NCBI GenBank assembly: GCA_966211455.1
Contig: CBIHNI010000009.1
Location: forward strand, 1-64,000
Length of the DNA: 64,000 nucleotides
Origin: 21-14-0-10-47-8 sp966211455
GTDB lineage: Bacteria; Bdellovibrionota; Bdellovibrionia; Bdellovibrionales; Bdellovibrionaceae
Direction: 5' to 3'
Part shown: positions 1-7,992 of the stretch, piece after piece
Layout of the letters: every line of letters starts with the position of its first letter
How positions within the stretch are numbered: position 1 is the first letter of the stretch
Program-made: the position numbers and the translations under genes
The notes under the pieces: generated by a model
The model's database searches: none
What the model saw: only the letters and a program-made list of their open reading frames with translations
What the model was told of the DNA's origin: nothing

Positions 1-15
1 AAAAAATCAGGGAAT

Positions 16-92
16 GGTCCCGTAGCTCAGCTGGATAGAGCAACTGCCTTCTAAGCAGTAGGTCCCTCGTTCGAGTCGAGGCGGGATCACCA
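16..92 (+). tRNA. tRNA-Arg (anticodon TCT)
   Basis: The 77-nt cloverleaf is complete. The acceptor stem is GGTCCCG with CGGGATC, the D-stem GCTC/GAGC, the anticodon stem ACTGC/GCAGT with loop CTTCTAA (anticodon TCT at 50-52), and the T-stem CCTCG/CGAGG. A discriminator A at 89 is followed by an encoded CCA at 90-92. The anticodon reads AGA/AGG arginine codons. A perfect 10-bp inverted repeat (5-14 and 96-105) flanks the gene, so precursor leader and trailer could pair and extend the acceptor stem. Confidence 0.97.
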
Positions 93-170
93 CTCTTCCC
101 TGATTACAGATCCACATCCTCATAATATCTCGTGTCAGGTCACATTGTGGTAAAACCTTTGTATTGATTT

Positions 171-202
171 AAGACATTTAAGATCTTAAATGTCTTTATA
201 AT
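171..202 (+). promoter_or_regulatory. 26-bp perfect palindrome next to a TATAAT -10 box
   Basis: Positions 171-196 are a perfect 26-bp palindrome (AAGACATTTAAGA and its reverse complement, no loop). A consensus TATAAT sits at 197-202, directly after it. No strong -35 is visible, and the palindrome occupies the place where one would be. A loopless palindrome over a promoter suggests an operator for a dimeric regulator. The first open gene downstream starts at 341, so the leader would be about 130 nt and AT-rich. The sequence shows the palindrome and the -10; the control role is inferred. Confidence 0.55.
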
Positions 203-340
203 TGATATAGCAGCAAATGAAGACAGTTTTATTGCGATAAAAAAATTATTGTGGTATCATAATAAGATTTTTACTACAATAATTATTGAGATTATTGATT
301 TATTCCGATAAGCCAATAACCGCAATAAGGTAATAAATGT

Positions 341-1390
341 ATGGCACGAGTCACAAAGTATTTAAAGACAATTGAAGACCTGAATAGCGAATGGAAACTG
401 GATTTGAAACCAGAAGAAACTGCAGAAGGTCTTCGTCTTTTGGAGTGCGACTTCATGCCCGAGGCCGCCTATCTGAAAGCAAAGAATAGCTCGAATCGGC
501 TTTTAGGACTACTACTCCCCCATCTTCAAAATGATCGGAAGAGAAAATACCTTTCAGAAGGGATCAGCTTTCTTGACGACAAAGGAGAGCTTTTTCTTGT
601 GCATACAGATCGCGCCCTGCACATCAGAACCGAAGGTTTGCTGAGCAAAAAAGCTGCTCGGAAAACAAATCCAACTGTCGTGCTAGACCATCCCGTTCCA
701 TACTTTTTGATCAGCCCAAACGCCTTAGCAATTGCCGAAACCTTGATGCGACTGCCGTCCCCTCATTTACAAGAGTTTCGTTCCGGATTGAAGTTCTGCG
801 AACAGTATGGCCTGTATCAACCAAAGTTCAGCGAAATCGCCAAACGCCTGAAGGTTCGCACCGTCGAAGAGATGGCAAAAAAAATCAAATCGATTCGAGC
901 TGATGATTGGTTGGCTGCCTTTGAAACGACCGCAGCTCGGCGCTTCATGACTCCATTTTACACAAAAGCTGAACCCTTTTATTCCCTGCTACCCGAAGAC
1001 TCCTTACAGGAAAGCCAATCCCTGAGCGATGTCTACGAGAAGTACAAAAAAAATGTTCTTCCTGGGCCTTCCGAAGTCGCAAAGCAAATGGGTGTTTTGA
1101 TCGAAACGAACGTGAATCTTTGGGTCTTGCCAGAGACATTAGCGCAGCTCAAAAAATACAAGCGCCTGGTCCCTGGACAAAGTAAAGAACATCGAACTTG
1201 GTTGATCGCCGTGGCCGATCGGGGTTTCGAACGCGAGGAAGTCGCATCACACATTTTACAAGACAAACGACTGCCCGGAGACCCTTTGCAAAATAATATT
1301 CTCCGTGCGGCGTGGGATCTAACTTTTTCTGATACTCGCACTCGAGAAGTTAGAAAATTTCTTCTGCGGAGACTCATGAATGAACTATAG
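341..1390 (+). CDS. Unrecognised 349-aa partner of a nucleotidyltransferase
   Basis: I do not recognise a family. The protein is soluble, rich in charged residues, and has no signal peptide or membrane segment. It begins at ATG 341, with an AATAAGG Shine-Dalgarno-like sequence about 10 nt upstream; an ATG at 337 is out of frame. Its last 11 bases overlap the start of the nucleotidyltransferase gene at 1380, so the two are almost certainly co-translated. In abortive-infection and type IV toxin-antitoxin modules a regulator/antitoxin gene commonly precedes an AbiEii-type nucleotidyltransferase. By position this gene fits that role, but I see no AbiEi signature, so this stays inference. Confidence 0.8.
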   Translation: MARVTKYLKTIEDLNSEWKLDLKPEETAEGLRLLECDFMPEAAYLKAKNSSNRLLGLLLPHLQNDRKRKYLSEGISFLDDKGELFLVHTDRALHIRTEGLLSKKAARKTNPTVVLDHPVPYFLISPNALAIAETLMRLPSPHLQEFRSGLKFCEQYGLYQPKFSEIAKRLKVRTVEEMAKKIKSIRADDWLAAFETTAARRFMTPFYTKAEPFYSLLPEDSLQESQSLSDVYEKYKKNVLPGPSEVAKQMGVLIETNVNLWVLPETLAQLKKYKRLVPGQSKEHRTWLIAVADRGFEREEVASHILQDKRLPGDPLQNNILRAAWDLTFSDTRTREVRKFLLRRLMNEL

Positions 1391-2180
1391 TAACGTCCAA
1401 GGTCAACAGTGGTTGGCACAAGTCGAAACCTACCTGCCTGCCTTTCGTTCAATTCTAGAGAATACTCCTTCACCAATTTTGGTTGTCGGCGCATCGGTCT
1501 GCGACATCTTTCAATTGCAAGGATGGATACCCGTATTTCGACGACGCACCGGAGATGTCGATCTTAGCGTGGGCCTGAACAGTAATAATGCTGACGATCA
1601 CCAGTGGGCCAAACAACAGCTTCTGAATCACGGCTACCGCTTGGACACCAATCATCCGTATCGATTTCATTCTCCACGTGAAGATCTCACCGCCATCAGT
1701 TACATAGATTTGCTAGCTGACCCCGTCGGCCCCGCCTCTTCAAGTCAGCAAGCGCGTGCCGCCATGGGCGTCGGCGAAGGTTTTACATTGAAGGGTTTCT
1801 CTTTCGCGCGCAAAGCTGGATTTCAGCTTTTGCCTCGGGTCACTTTTCCAAATCCGATCGGATTTTTAGCATTGAAGCGCGAAGGCTATTTAGACGAGCC
1901 GGCCCGTCGGCTGAAAGATCTGGCAGATATCGCCGAAGTGACAAATGGATTGGTTGAGACTGGTACCCACTTTGAAATCGATGATATTTGGAACCAGATT
2001 AAAAATGAACCTGAAGCGCAAGATGTCCGTCGTATGCTTGCAGATCTTGGCAGTGGTGAAAGTGTGCAGTGGGATTTAGAAAACGTCTCCGGCGAACTTT
2101 CCCGCCGCGGCTTCACGCAAACCGATATCGAAGATGTCATCCCCAGACGCCTTTCAGAATTTGCAGAAGCGCTGACATAG
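1380..2180 (+). CDS. AbiEii-like nucleotidyltransferase
   Basis: The 266-aa protein has the layout of an AbiEii/MenA-type nucleotidyltransferase. A GG-like loop (VVGASV, residues 35-40) is followed by RRRTGDVDL (54-62), giving the metal-binding D59 and D61, and a third acidic residue near D110. A C-terminal LALKREG...RRLKDLADI stretch (about 162-183) matches the lysine/KD region of that family. The usual second glycine of the GG motif is an alanine here. It starts at ATG 1380 inside the preceding gene, with GGAG upstream. The family transfers nucleotides to tRNA or protein and acts in toxin-antitoxin or phage-defence units. Activity and target here are unknown. Confidence 0.8.
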   Translation: MNYSNVQGQQWLAQVETYLPAFRSILENTPSPILVVGASVCDIFQLQGWIPVFRRRTGDVDLSVGLNSNNADDHQWAKQQLLNHGYRLDTNHPYRFHSPREDLTAISYIDLLADPVGPASSSQQARAAMGVGEGFTLKGFSFARKAGFQLLPRVTFPNPIGFLALKREGYLDEPARRLKDLADIAEVTNGLVETGTHFEIDDIWNQIKNEPEAQDVRRMLADLGSGESVQWDLENVSGELSRRGFTQTDIEDVIPRRLSEFAEALT

Positions 2181-2198
2181 TGTAAACTGTAGAAGTTG

Positions 2199-3008
2199 CT
2201 AGAAGTCTTGCCAATACGGACTGTTTCGCAAAGCTTGCGAAAATTCACTCTTAAACTCTGCTAAACCAAATTTTTCTACCGGCCAAACTTCATCTGCAAA
2301 CTTCAGTGCGGATTTATAATGCCCTGAATAGCTCAGATTCATCATCATTTCTAAAAAACCGTAGGGAAGATCAGGGCCTAATTCTTTAGGAAAAGTACCA
2401 GACAGTTTCTTTTTAAGGTGTCTCATCTTCGCTTCAGACAGCATCGGCTTTTTCATCAACTGAGTTGCCACTTCATAATGATCTTTCTGAAACTTCAAGA
2501 CAACCCTTCCCGCTGGCGAACCCGCAAAGGAAGCAAACTGGTAATCAATTGCGCCACCCCAAAATTCAATCTCGGGAAACCCATCCTTATCCAGATCAAT
2601 AAAGCGAATAGGGGAACTGCCAGCATCAATGGTGATCAGCTTTTTAAAATTCTTCCCCAACTCAAAAATATGCAGAAAATGACAGCAGTGAGCCCCACCT
2701 GTCCAATTGAACACAAGTAAATTTGGAATCCCATTTCCTGTGATATCTCGTCCAGAATAGACATCTGGGTCATCATAGTTATGACCAAAATAATAGTGAT
2801 TCCCTATTTCCGCCTCTTCAAAAATTTTGTCTTTTCCCTTTTTCACAATAATTTTGGCCATTCCACTTTCAAATTCTTGAGAGAGAAAAACTTTGTACTG
2901 ACCAAATTTCCTTTTTTGAAATCTTCCATCGATTCCATGGGACGCAAGCGGAAAAATTGAAATCAAAAAGACAGCATATAAAAGCTGCGGGATATTAAGA
3001 TTTTTCAC
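2199..3008 (-). CDS. Secreted protein with two calcium-loop-like repeats
   Basis: This 269-aa protein has an N-terminal signal peptide (hydrophobic residues about 8-22, ending ASHG). Two Asp-rich loops, DITGNGIPN (88-96) and DLDKDGFPEI (138-147), resemble calcium-binding FG-GAP/VCBS-type loops, and a CC pair lies at 108-109. It is probably exported to the periplasm or beyond. The function is not recognisable. Its start overlaps the 3' end of the upstream lytic transglycosylase gene by 14 nt, so the two genes form an operon. It ends 18 nt from the convergent nucleotidyltransferase gene. Confidence 0.75.
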   Translation of the reverse strand: MKNLNIPQLLYAVFLISIFPLASHGIDGRFQKRKFGQYKVFLSQEFESGMAKIIVKKGKDKIFEEAEIGNHYYFGHNYDDPDVYSGRDITGNGIPNLLVFNWTGGAHCCHFLHIFELGKNFKKLITIDAGSSPIRFIDLDKDGFPEIEFWGGAIDYQFASFAGSPAGRVVLKFQKDHYEVATQLMKKPMLSEAKMRHLKKKLSGTFPKELGPDLPYGFLEMMMNLSYSGHYKSALKFADEVWPVEKFGLAEFKSEFSQALRNSPYWQDF

Positions 3009-3786
3009 ATTTCACCAGTTTTTCCAAATATGTTTCAAATATCTTTCTTTGTTTTGCAGTTTCAATATCTCCAGGCTTGCTTTTCAACTTTCCCTTATAA
3101 TTCATAACAGCTTCCACCCAAGAAGCCTCTCTTCCTAAATACGAAGAGGCTAGTTTTTGCTTTTGAAACAACCAGCGAATTCCTGCACATATATTTACGC
3201 TGGGATCATTCAAATCCTCTTTTGTAACCGTCAAAAAATGATCCTGCAGCTCGCCCTTTTCATCACCTAAGGTTTTCCGTGTCGAATTTAATATCTGCAT
3301 AAGACCGCGAGCACTATTTGAATTTTTCTTATCTGCTAACATGTTTGAACTAAATCCTGATTCTGAAGCAATCAAAGCCTTTACGATGTTGGGATCAAGT
3401 GGGATTTTGGGTGCAAGGACCTCATTCCAATACCTGGTCCAGCCGGCAATAAAAACATCAAACTGAGTACCCTTGGCTTTAAATCCCAAGTCACTTGAAC
3501 ATGGATTATCTTTCAGGTTTTTAAAAGACTGCTGAGTCATTTCAAAAATTTCATCTGGATAAAGCTGATCTTTTCCCGATGGATTTTTTGCGCAATGACC
3601 ATGTCTTATTGTCGTTGAGCCGGCTGGATTTGACTTGCTGGGAGGAACCCGCAAGGGATGAGTTATGACCCAATGCTCACCAGCTGGACAAAGGCGCCAT
3701 GGATGAGGAGAGATATTCCTGGATTTTAAGGGAGGTGATACTGACCTTCTTCGAACAGATTTCTTACGAATCTTTTTTTGAGCCAT
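2995..3786 (-). CDS. Lytic transglycosylase (SLT family) with basic N-terminus
   Basis: The C-terminal half has the goose-lysozyme/SLT fold signatures. They are ALIASESGFS with catalytic Glu (about E142 from this start), ARGLMQIL (about 159-166), NICAGIRWL (198-206) and AVMNYKG (about 226-232). Such enzymes cleave peptidoglycan glycan strands to 1,6-anhydro products. The N-terminus is unusual: no signal peptide, a Lys/Arg-rich start, then a Cys/His/Trp-containing segment (HPWRLCPAGEHWV) I cannot assign. I chose ATG 3786; a TTG at 3828 would add 14 residues. Neither has a strong ribosome binding site. Without a Sec signal it may be delivered by another route or act inside the cell. Confidence 0.8.
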   Translation of the reverse strand: MAQKKIRKKSVRRRSVSPPLKSRNISPHPWRLCPAGEHWVITHPLRVPPSKSNPAGSTTIRHGHCAKNPSGKDQLYPDEIFEMTQQSFKNLKDNPCSSDLGFKAKGTQFDVFIAGWTRYWNEVLAPKIPLDPNIVKALIASESGFSSNMLADKKNSNSARGLMQILNSTRKTLGDEKGELQDHFLTVTKEDLNDPSVNICAGIRWLFQKQKLASSYLGREASWVEAVMNYKGKLKSKPGDIETAKQRKIFETYLEKLVKCEKS

Positions 3787-3839
3787 AGTTATAAATACTA
3801 AATTATCTATTTTTCCTGTCCTGCTCAAGTGCCAAGATA

Positions 3840-3865
3840 GTGCCAGGCCCTGTTTCCGGACGCGG
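3840..3865 (+). repeat. Dispersed motif GTGCCAGG...CTGTTTCCGG
   Basis: GTGCCAGGCCCTGTTTCCGG is followed by ACGCGG. The reverse complement shares its two halves (CCGGAAACAGG and CCTGGCAC) with 18215-18258. The CCGTTTCCGG half recurs at 4223-4240, and GTGCCAGGCC recurs at about 15120. All copies are intergenic. Confidence 0.5.
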
Positions 3866-3996
3866 CGTACGTCTGATGAGCTGTATCTCGAATTGCCTAC
3901 ACTATTTGATCAAATGAAAATCTGACGACGAAACTAAAAAGTTAGCACAAGCCATTCAAAAAATTTGCGGCTGATCAAGCAAGTCCAAGGGGAGGA

Positions 3997-4044
3997 TTAT
4001 AAACATCGTTATAAACATTATTGTAAACATCATTATAATAAAAA
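3997..4044 (+). repeat. 12-bp AT-rich tandem repeat, about 3.5 units
   Basis: Units are TTATAAACATCG (3997-4008), TTATAAACATTA (4009-4020), TTGTAAACATCA (4021-4032) and a partial TTATAATAAAAA (4033-4044). The period is a multiple of three. A GGGGAGG lies directly before the array at about 3989-3995. One frame reads as YKH-type repeats, but it lacks a good start codon, so I treat this as non-coding. Confidence 0.6.
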
Positions 4045-4372
4045 CCACTGTAACTACCGAAGATCGCTCAGAAAAAACTTTTGCGACGTCAACCAAAAAT
4101 TGCAATTCCTATCCCCAAAGTTTTACAATTTTCTGACAACTTGCTAACAAAAGTAGGCCAGGCTCGTTGCGGCAAAGAGCCGAGACTCAAAATCTCAAGC
4201 CATCCAGGTCGCGGGCGGCTAGCCCCGTTTCCGGATGCGGATCCACTTTGGGTGCGGTTGTTAAATCCATAGACACTAAACCCAGCTTATATCGCATACC
4301 ACCTCTATAAAACAGGTGTGGTATTTGCTGAGGCCAGCTTTGTTCATTTTCACCATTTTTTGGAGGTTCTTA

Positions 4373-4948
4373 ATGAAATCACTCGTTTTAACTATCGCGA
4401 GTTTTTTGGTGGCATCGACATCGTTGGCCGCACAGACTTATCAATGGCGTCCTTTGAACCAGGATCAGCTTTCATCTGCTAAGTTTCGTTGCCATCAGAC
4501 GATCGCATCCCCCGTTTCTGGCACCGTCATTGCGACTGTTGCGACATTGGCCGCTCGTAAGGCCTCAACTTCTATGACGACGGGTCCTTATGGCACTCCG
4601 ATTGCGGGACCAAGCGGGGAAGCCATGTCTCAAGTCATCGTTGCGACCACCTATTTTGGCGCTATGATGGTCGCATTGATGGAAGTGGGTCAGTACTTTG
4701 ATGCGCCTGAAATGTACATGCTCATTCTTGAGCAACAATCCGGCCGACCCGGCAGCATAACAGAGAAGCTTGAAAAGCATCTGCCACTGACCACTTACAA
4801 ACCGACATTGGACGAAGCTCTTAAGGTCTACAATGATTTGGCATTGAAGAAAGATCTGTGCAGCTCTGGTACAGGATGGAATATCGAGCAGACCGAAGAT
4901 TCTCGTCAGCGCGATGAAAGTATTCAAAGACGCGCGGATCAACAATAA
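4373..4948 (+). CDS. Secreted hypothetical protein
   Basis: The 191-aa product starts at ATG 4373 behind a clear TGGAGG ribosome binding site; an upstream in-frame start at 4316 would spoil the signal peptide. Residues 1-20 form a typical signal peptide ending in SLAA. Two further hydrophobic stretches (about 48-61 and 86-104) could associate with membrane. I do not recognise a family. It is 32 nt upstream of the DUF4105-like gene on the same strand, so the two are probably one operon. Confidence 0.75.
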   Translation: MKSLVLTIASFLVASTSLAAQTYQWRPLNQDQLSSAKFRCHQTIASPVSGTVIATVATLAARKASTSMTTGPYGTPIAGPSGEAMSQVIVATTYFGAMMVALMEVGQYFDAPEMYMLILEQQSGRPGSITEKLEKHLPLTTYKPTLDEALKVYNDLALKKDLCSSGTGWNIEQTEDSRQRDESIQRRADQQ

Positions 4949-4980
4949 AAGATATCTCGTCACTTCTTTGAGGATTCGAA

Positions 4981-6252
4981 ATGACTTTATTCGGCCGATT
5001 TGTTCTGATGCGATCGATAAAAAATTCACTGCTGATCGCGGTGAGTTTGCTGATGAGTCACGCCGCATTTGCGTTCAATGCCCGAACATTTCAGCTTGAA
5101 AGCAAGCATTATGAAACAGTCGAACAATTTGTTCAGGCAAATCGACGGATTGCGGATATTGCATTTAAACGGGACATGATGGGTCTGGAAATTTGGATCG
5201 CAAGCCCGACATGGGCCCAACCTGAAAGTTATTTTGGGCACGTTTTTTTAAGGTTCGTGGACCGCGATGACGATCCTCTCAATGATATCGTTGTCAACTT
5301 CAATCAAATGATCTTAGATCCCCAAAAAATGTACGCCAAGAGCTTCGGTGGCTATCCGATGGTTCCTAAGTTTTTCACTCTCATGGACAGCTTTGTGGCG
5401 TACATGAAACTGGAAGTGCGTCCTTTACGCCGGTTTATCATCCCCACATCCCCACGATTGATGAGCAACCTGAAGCATGTCTTAAAAGCTCTTGTCGATG
5501 CCCCCTATTTGCTGGAAGACTATCATTACACTCAGAACAATTGTCTGACGGGTATTTTGAAAGCTTTGAAAGCAGCTGGTTACCCGGTTTTGCCAGGGGC
5601 GATATACGATATCCCAGGAAACGTCGAGAATAAGCTGAATTATAACTTTCTGAATTTTTATCCAAAGTCCAATCAGTTGATTTTCTCAGGAGCCAGTCAG
5701 ATCATTGAAAAAATCGAAGCCCCTTTCAAACCTTCTTTTGTGAATCGCGTTTATAAAAAAATCGTGGACGAAGACTGGATCGAAGAAATGTTGGCCCAGC
5801 CATCATTTTGGAGTGCGATTGAAGTTTTACCGGCGGATCAATTGGAGTTTCTTTTATTTTATTGGCCCAACAAGTGGCGCAGCGGCCTTGAGCGCATCTA
5901 TCAAATAGCGGATCAAAAAGCTTTGCGTGTCAGCTCGGCCCGGGAGCTCATTCAGATTCCCCAATTTCCATCGGCGCTTTACGAGCTTTGCGAGCCACAA
6001 GATCAAGAGTGCCGCAAAAAACGCATCTGGGCCGCTTTGTCGATCTGGTCGCCAGCCGACCTTCTGGATCAAGTCGGCCACATCCCCGCGCGCCGGCAAA
6101 CAGAGATCAAGAGATTTAAACAGATGACAGGCGGTATGGCGGCAATCCCCATGTTAAATGGCGTTGTTCCGAAAGACCTGGAGCAGTTCGCAAGAGATTT
6201 GCATTCGTACGTGCGAAGCTCCCGCCCCGTACAACCAAGCTCGTCTTTTTGA
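4981..6252 (+). CDS. DUF4105 / Lnb N-terminal-like periplasmic protein
   Basis: The 423-aa protein has a signal peptide (hydrophobic 15-31, ending HAAFAF). Its SYFGHVFLRF motif (83-92) and YTQNNCLT (183-190, with C188) match the His and Cys landmarks of the DUF4105 family, which includes the N-terminal domain of Lnb lipoprotein transacylases. The His/Cys pair suggests thiol-based chemistry on an exported substrate. The C-terminal 200 residues are alpha-helical in character and unassigned. GAGG lies about 8 nt before ATG 4981. The family call comes from motif spacing. A lipoprotein-modifying role is possible but not shown. Confidence 0.7.
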   Translation: MTLFGRFVLMRSIKNSLLIAVSLLMSHAAFAFNARTFQLESKHYETVEQFVQANRRIADIAFKRDMMGLEIWIASPTWAQPESYFGHVFLRFVDRDDDPLNDIVVNFNQMILDPQKMYAKSFGGYPMVPKFFTLMDSFVAYMKLEVRPLRRFIIPTSPRLMSNLKHVLKALVDAPYLLEDYHYTQNNCLTGILKALKAAGYPVLPGAIYDIPGNVENKLNYNFLNFYPKSNQLIFSGASQIIEKIEAPFKPSFVNRVYKKIVDEDWIEEMLAQPSFWSAIEVLPADQLEFLLFYWPNKWRSGLERIYQIADQKALRVSSARELIQIPQFPSALYELCEPQDQECRKKRIWAALSIWSPADLLDQVGHIPARRQTEIKRFKQMTGGMAAIPMLNGVVPKDLEQFARDLHSYVRSSRPVQPSSSF

Positions 6253-6351
6253 TACCCGACTGAAATGGTCTGGTAAATTGACTGGCGCTTTATGTAACTC
6301 CTTTGACTCATCCACCTGATAAAGTAACATTTGAGTGGAACAGGAAGTGAC

Positions 6352-6831
6352 ATGATAACCATTGGTGACATTCAGCGATTTGCAATGGAAATCGGGCCGC
6401 TAGATCCCGAGCATCCGCAAATGCGTGTCGTCAATATTTACGTCAGCGGGGTCAATCTATGCGACTTCGACAACACGGCATACGTTCCCCAGTTCATTAC
6501 ATCAATTCATAGAGCCGCTGATGCTTTGAAGCGCAAAACCGATTATGCGAAATACGAGCCCGCCTTCACCGAGCATTCGATCGAGGAAGCCTATCACCTG
6601 CTGGCTACCGACGAAGGGTATCTATTCCACACCTGCCGGGTTCTGGATTTTGGTGCGACAACGGACAATTCGCTTTCATTCTTAATTCCTCAGCTAGGGC
6701 GTCTGTATCTGGTGTCGCAGGTGGGATTGATGGATAAAGACCAACAGCTACCGCTGGCGATCGCTGAGATTACAGCCTACGAAATCATTCAGGTCCTTGA
6801 GCAATCGAGAACAATTCTTTCTACTTCTTGA
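6352..6831 (+). CDS. Hypothetical cytoplasmic protein
   Basis: This 159-aa protein has no signal peptide or membrane segment. ATG 6352 follows CAGGAAG, a good ribosome binding site, so the longer frame from 6331 is unlikely. The acidic, compact, mixed alpha/beta sequence has the general look of small immunity-type proteins, but I cannot assign it to a family. Upstream is the DUF4105-like gene (100 nt away). A tiny opposite-strand frame overlaps its 3' end. Confidence 0.7.
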   Translation: MITIGDIQRFAMEIGPLDPEHPQMRVVNIYVSGVNLCDFDNTAYVPQFITSIHRAADALKRKTDYAKYEPAFTEHSIEEAYHLLATDEGYLFHTCRVLDFGATTDNSLSFLIPQLGRLYLVSQVGLMDKDQQLPLAIAEITAYEIIQVLEQSRTILSTS

Positions 6832-6910
6832 TTTTCTTCACCTCTGACAGTTTCTTCCGGACGCAGTCTTTATCTAGCAAGCAACCCACTTTCTTCTTTA
6901 ACTCCGTCAT
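6821..6910 (-). CDS. Possible 29-aa lysine-rich peptide
   Basis: ATG 6910 opens a 29-codon frame ending TAG at 6821. It has 11 lysines and two cysteines six residues apart (GCLLDKDC). AAGG sits only about 3 nt before the ATG; an in-frame ATG at 6931 would give 36 residues. It overlaps the 3' end of the gene at 6352-6831. The composition is compatible with a small cationic peptide or with a chance frame. Confidence 0.2.
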   Translation of the reverse strand: MTELKKKVGCLLDKDCVRKKLSEVKKIKK

Positions 6911-7012
6911 ATACCTTAGTCTAAAGATCATGAAGCAGACGTCCAGCCACGTTTGGCCATATTGACGCTTTCTTCGGTGGCTCTTAAGCTAAACAAATAA
7001 CAGGGGTTCATT

Positions 7013-7966
7013 ATGTCCGAGCAAATCAGCGCGATTGTCGAAACAAAAAAAGGTCTTGTATTTTTAAGTCTAGACGCCAGCGAAGACGATGACAATCCGG
7101 TTGGCAGTTTGTGGCTTGTGACCCAAAAAGGCAAAGGCGACGAGGCCAACGAAATTCTGACCACCAACGAAACGCTGACGGCACTTTGGGCTTCGCCAAA
7201 AGGAAATCTATGGGTCGGCTGTGCCGATGGTCGCGTGGCCACGACCGCTGACTTTGATTGGGATGCGCCATCGCGCAAAGCGGATTACAAAGCCCACAAT
7301 GGTGGTCCCGAATGGACCGTTTCGACCTTGCCGAAAGAGACTTTAGAGAAGCTGCCACCAAATGTTTCCGTGATCTGGGGAAGCGCGGATGACGATGTTC
7401 ACGTCGGCACCAATGGCGGGCATCTGTACCACTGGAATGGAAAGAAGTGGGCGCAAACACACGAAGGCGATGGCAGCGAAGAGCAAACGATCCAGGACAT
7501 CAAGGGCCATGGCTCTGACAGCGTCTTTGCCATTGGCACGCGCGATCATATTCTGCATTTTGATGGCAAGAAATGGAAAAGCTTGGCCACGCCCGGTGCG
7601 CCGAATGAAGACGAATCCATGGGCGGCATTGCGATCTTGCCGGATAAATCCGTTTTGATCTGCACCGCAAGCGCGGACGAAGGCCGTCTGCTTCAAGGCA
7701 ATGCAAAGGGATTCAAAGAATTGGGACAATACCCGCACCCGCTGTACAACATGGCCACGATCGGCAAACGCATGCTGTTTGCCATTGGCGAAGGCGTTGC
7801 CGAGCTATCCGGAAAAAAAATGGAAGTGGTCAAGTCAACCTTCCAAACTTACGACGCTTTCGAAGGTGCCGGAAAGATCTTCTTCACCGAACCCGAAGAT
7901 GGCTTGCAGTTCATCGTTCATGATCCGAAGAAAAAAGAATCCGCCTGGCAGCGCAGAACTTATTAG
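7013..7966 (+). CDS. Beta-propeller-like cytoplasmic protein
   Basis: The 317-aa protein is built from repeated short beta blades with GK-W or N-GKKW turns, such as HLYHWNGKKW (about 141-150) and HILHFDGKKWKSL (about 180-192). This is typical of Kelch/YVTN-like propellers used as binding platforms. It has no signal peptide. The C-terminal FFTEPEDGLQF stretch recurs as a DNA fragment about 1.25 kb downstream, at 9141-9172. Start ATG 7013 follows ACAGGGG. No partner or activity can be deduced. Confidence 0.7.
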   Translation: MSEQISAIVETKKGLVFLSLDASEDDDNPVGSLWLVTQKGKGDEANEILTTNETLTALWASPKGNLWVGCADGRVATTADFDWDAPSRKADYKAHNGGPEWTVSTLPKETLEKLPPNVSVIWGSADDDVHVGTNGGHLYHWNGKKWAQTHEGDGSEEQTIQDIKGHGSDSVFAIGTRDHILHFDGKKWKSLATPGAPNEDESMGGIAILPDKSVLICTASADEGRLLQGNAKGFKELGQYPHPLYNMATIGKRMLFAIGEGVAELSGKKMEVVKSTFQTYDAFEGAGKIFFTEPEDGLQFIVHDPKKKESAWQRRTY

Positions 7967-7992
7967 ACTTCCCGTCGCACGGCCCATGGCTT

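Larger units (their letters stand above)
3787..4372. other. Intergenic region with repeats, no convincing gene
   Basis: About 585 bp lies between divergent genes. It holds two copies of a motif built on CCTGTTTCCGG or CCGTTTCCGG followed by a GCGG (3840-3865 and 4223-4240), a 12-bp tandem repeat (3997-4044), and an imperfect hairpin at about 4296-4324 (ATACCACCT with AGGTGTGGTAT) just ahead of the next gene. Short open frames exist, but none has a ribosome binding site plus a credible start. Confidence 0.6.

Noticed and set aside
16..2180. Integrative element using tRNA-Arg as attachment site
   Set aside because: No integrase and no second copy of the tRNA 3' end seen downstream.
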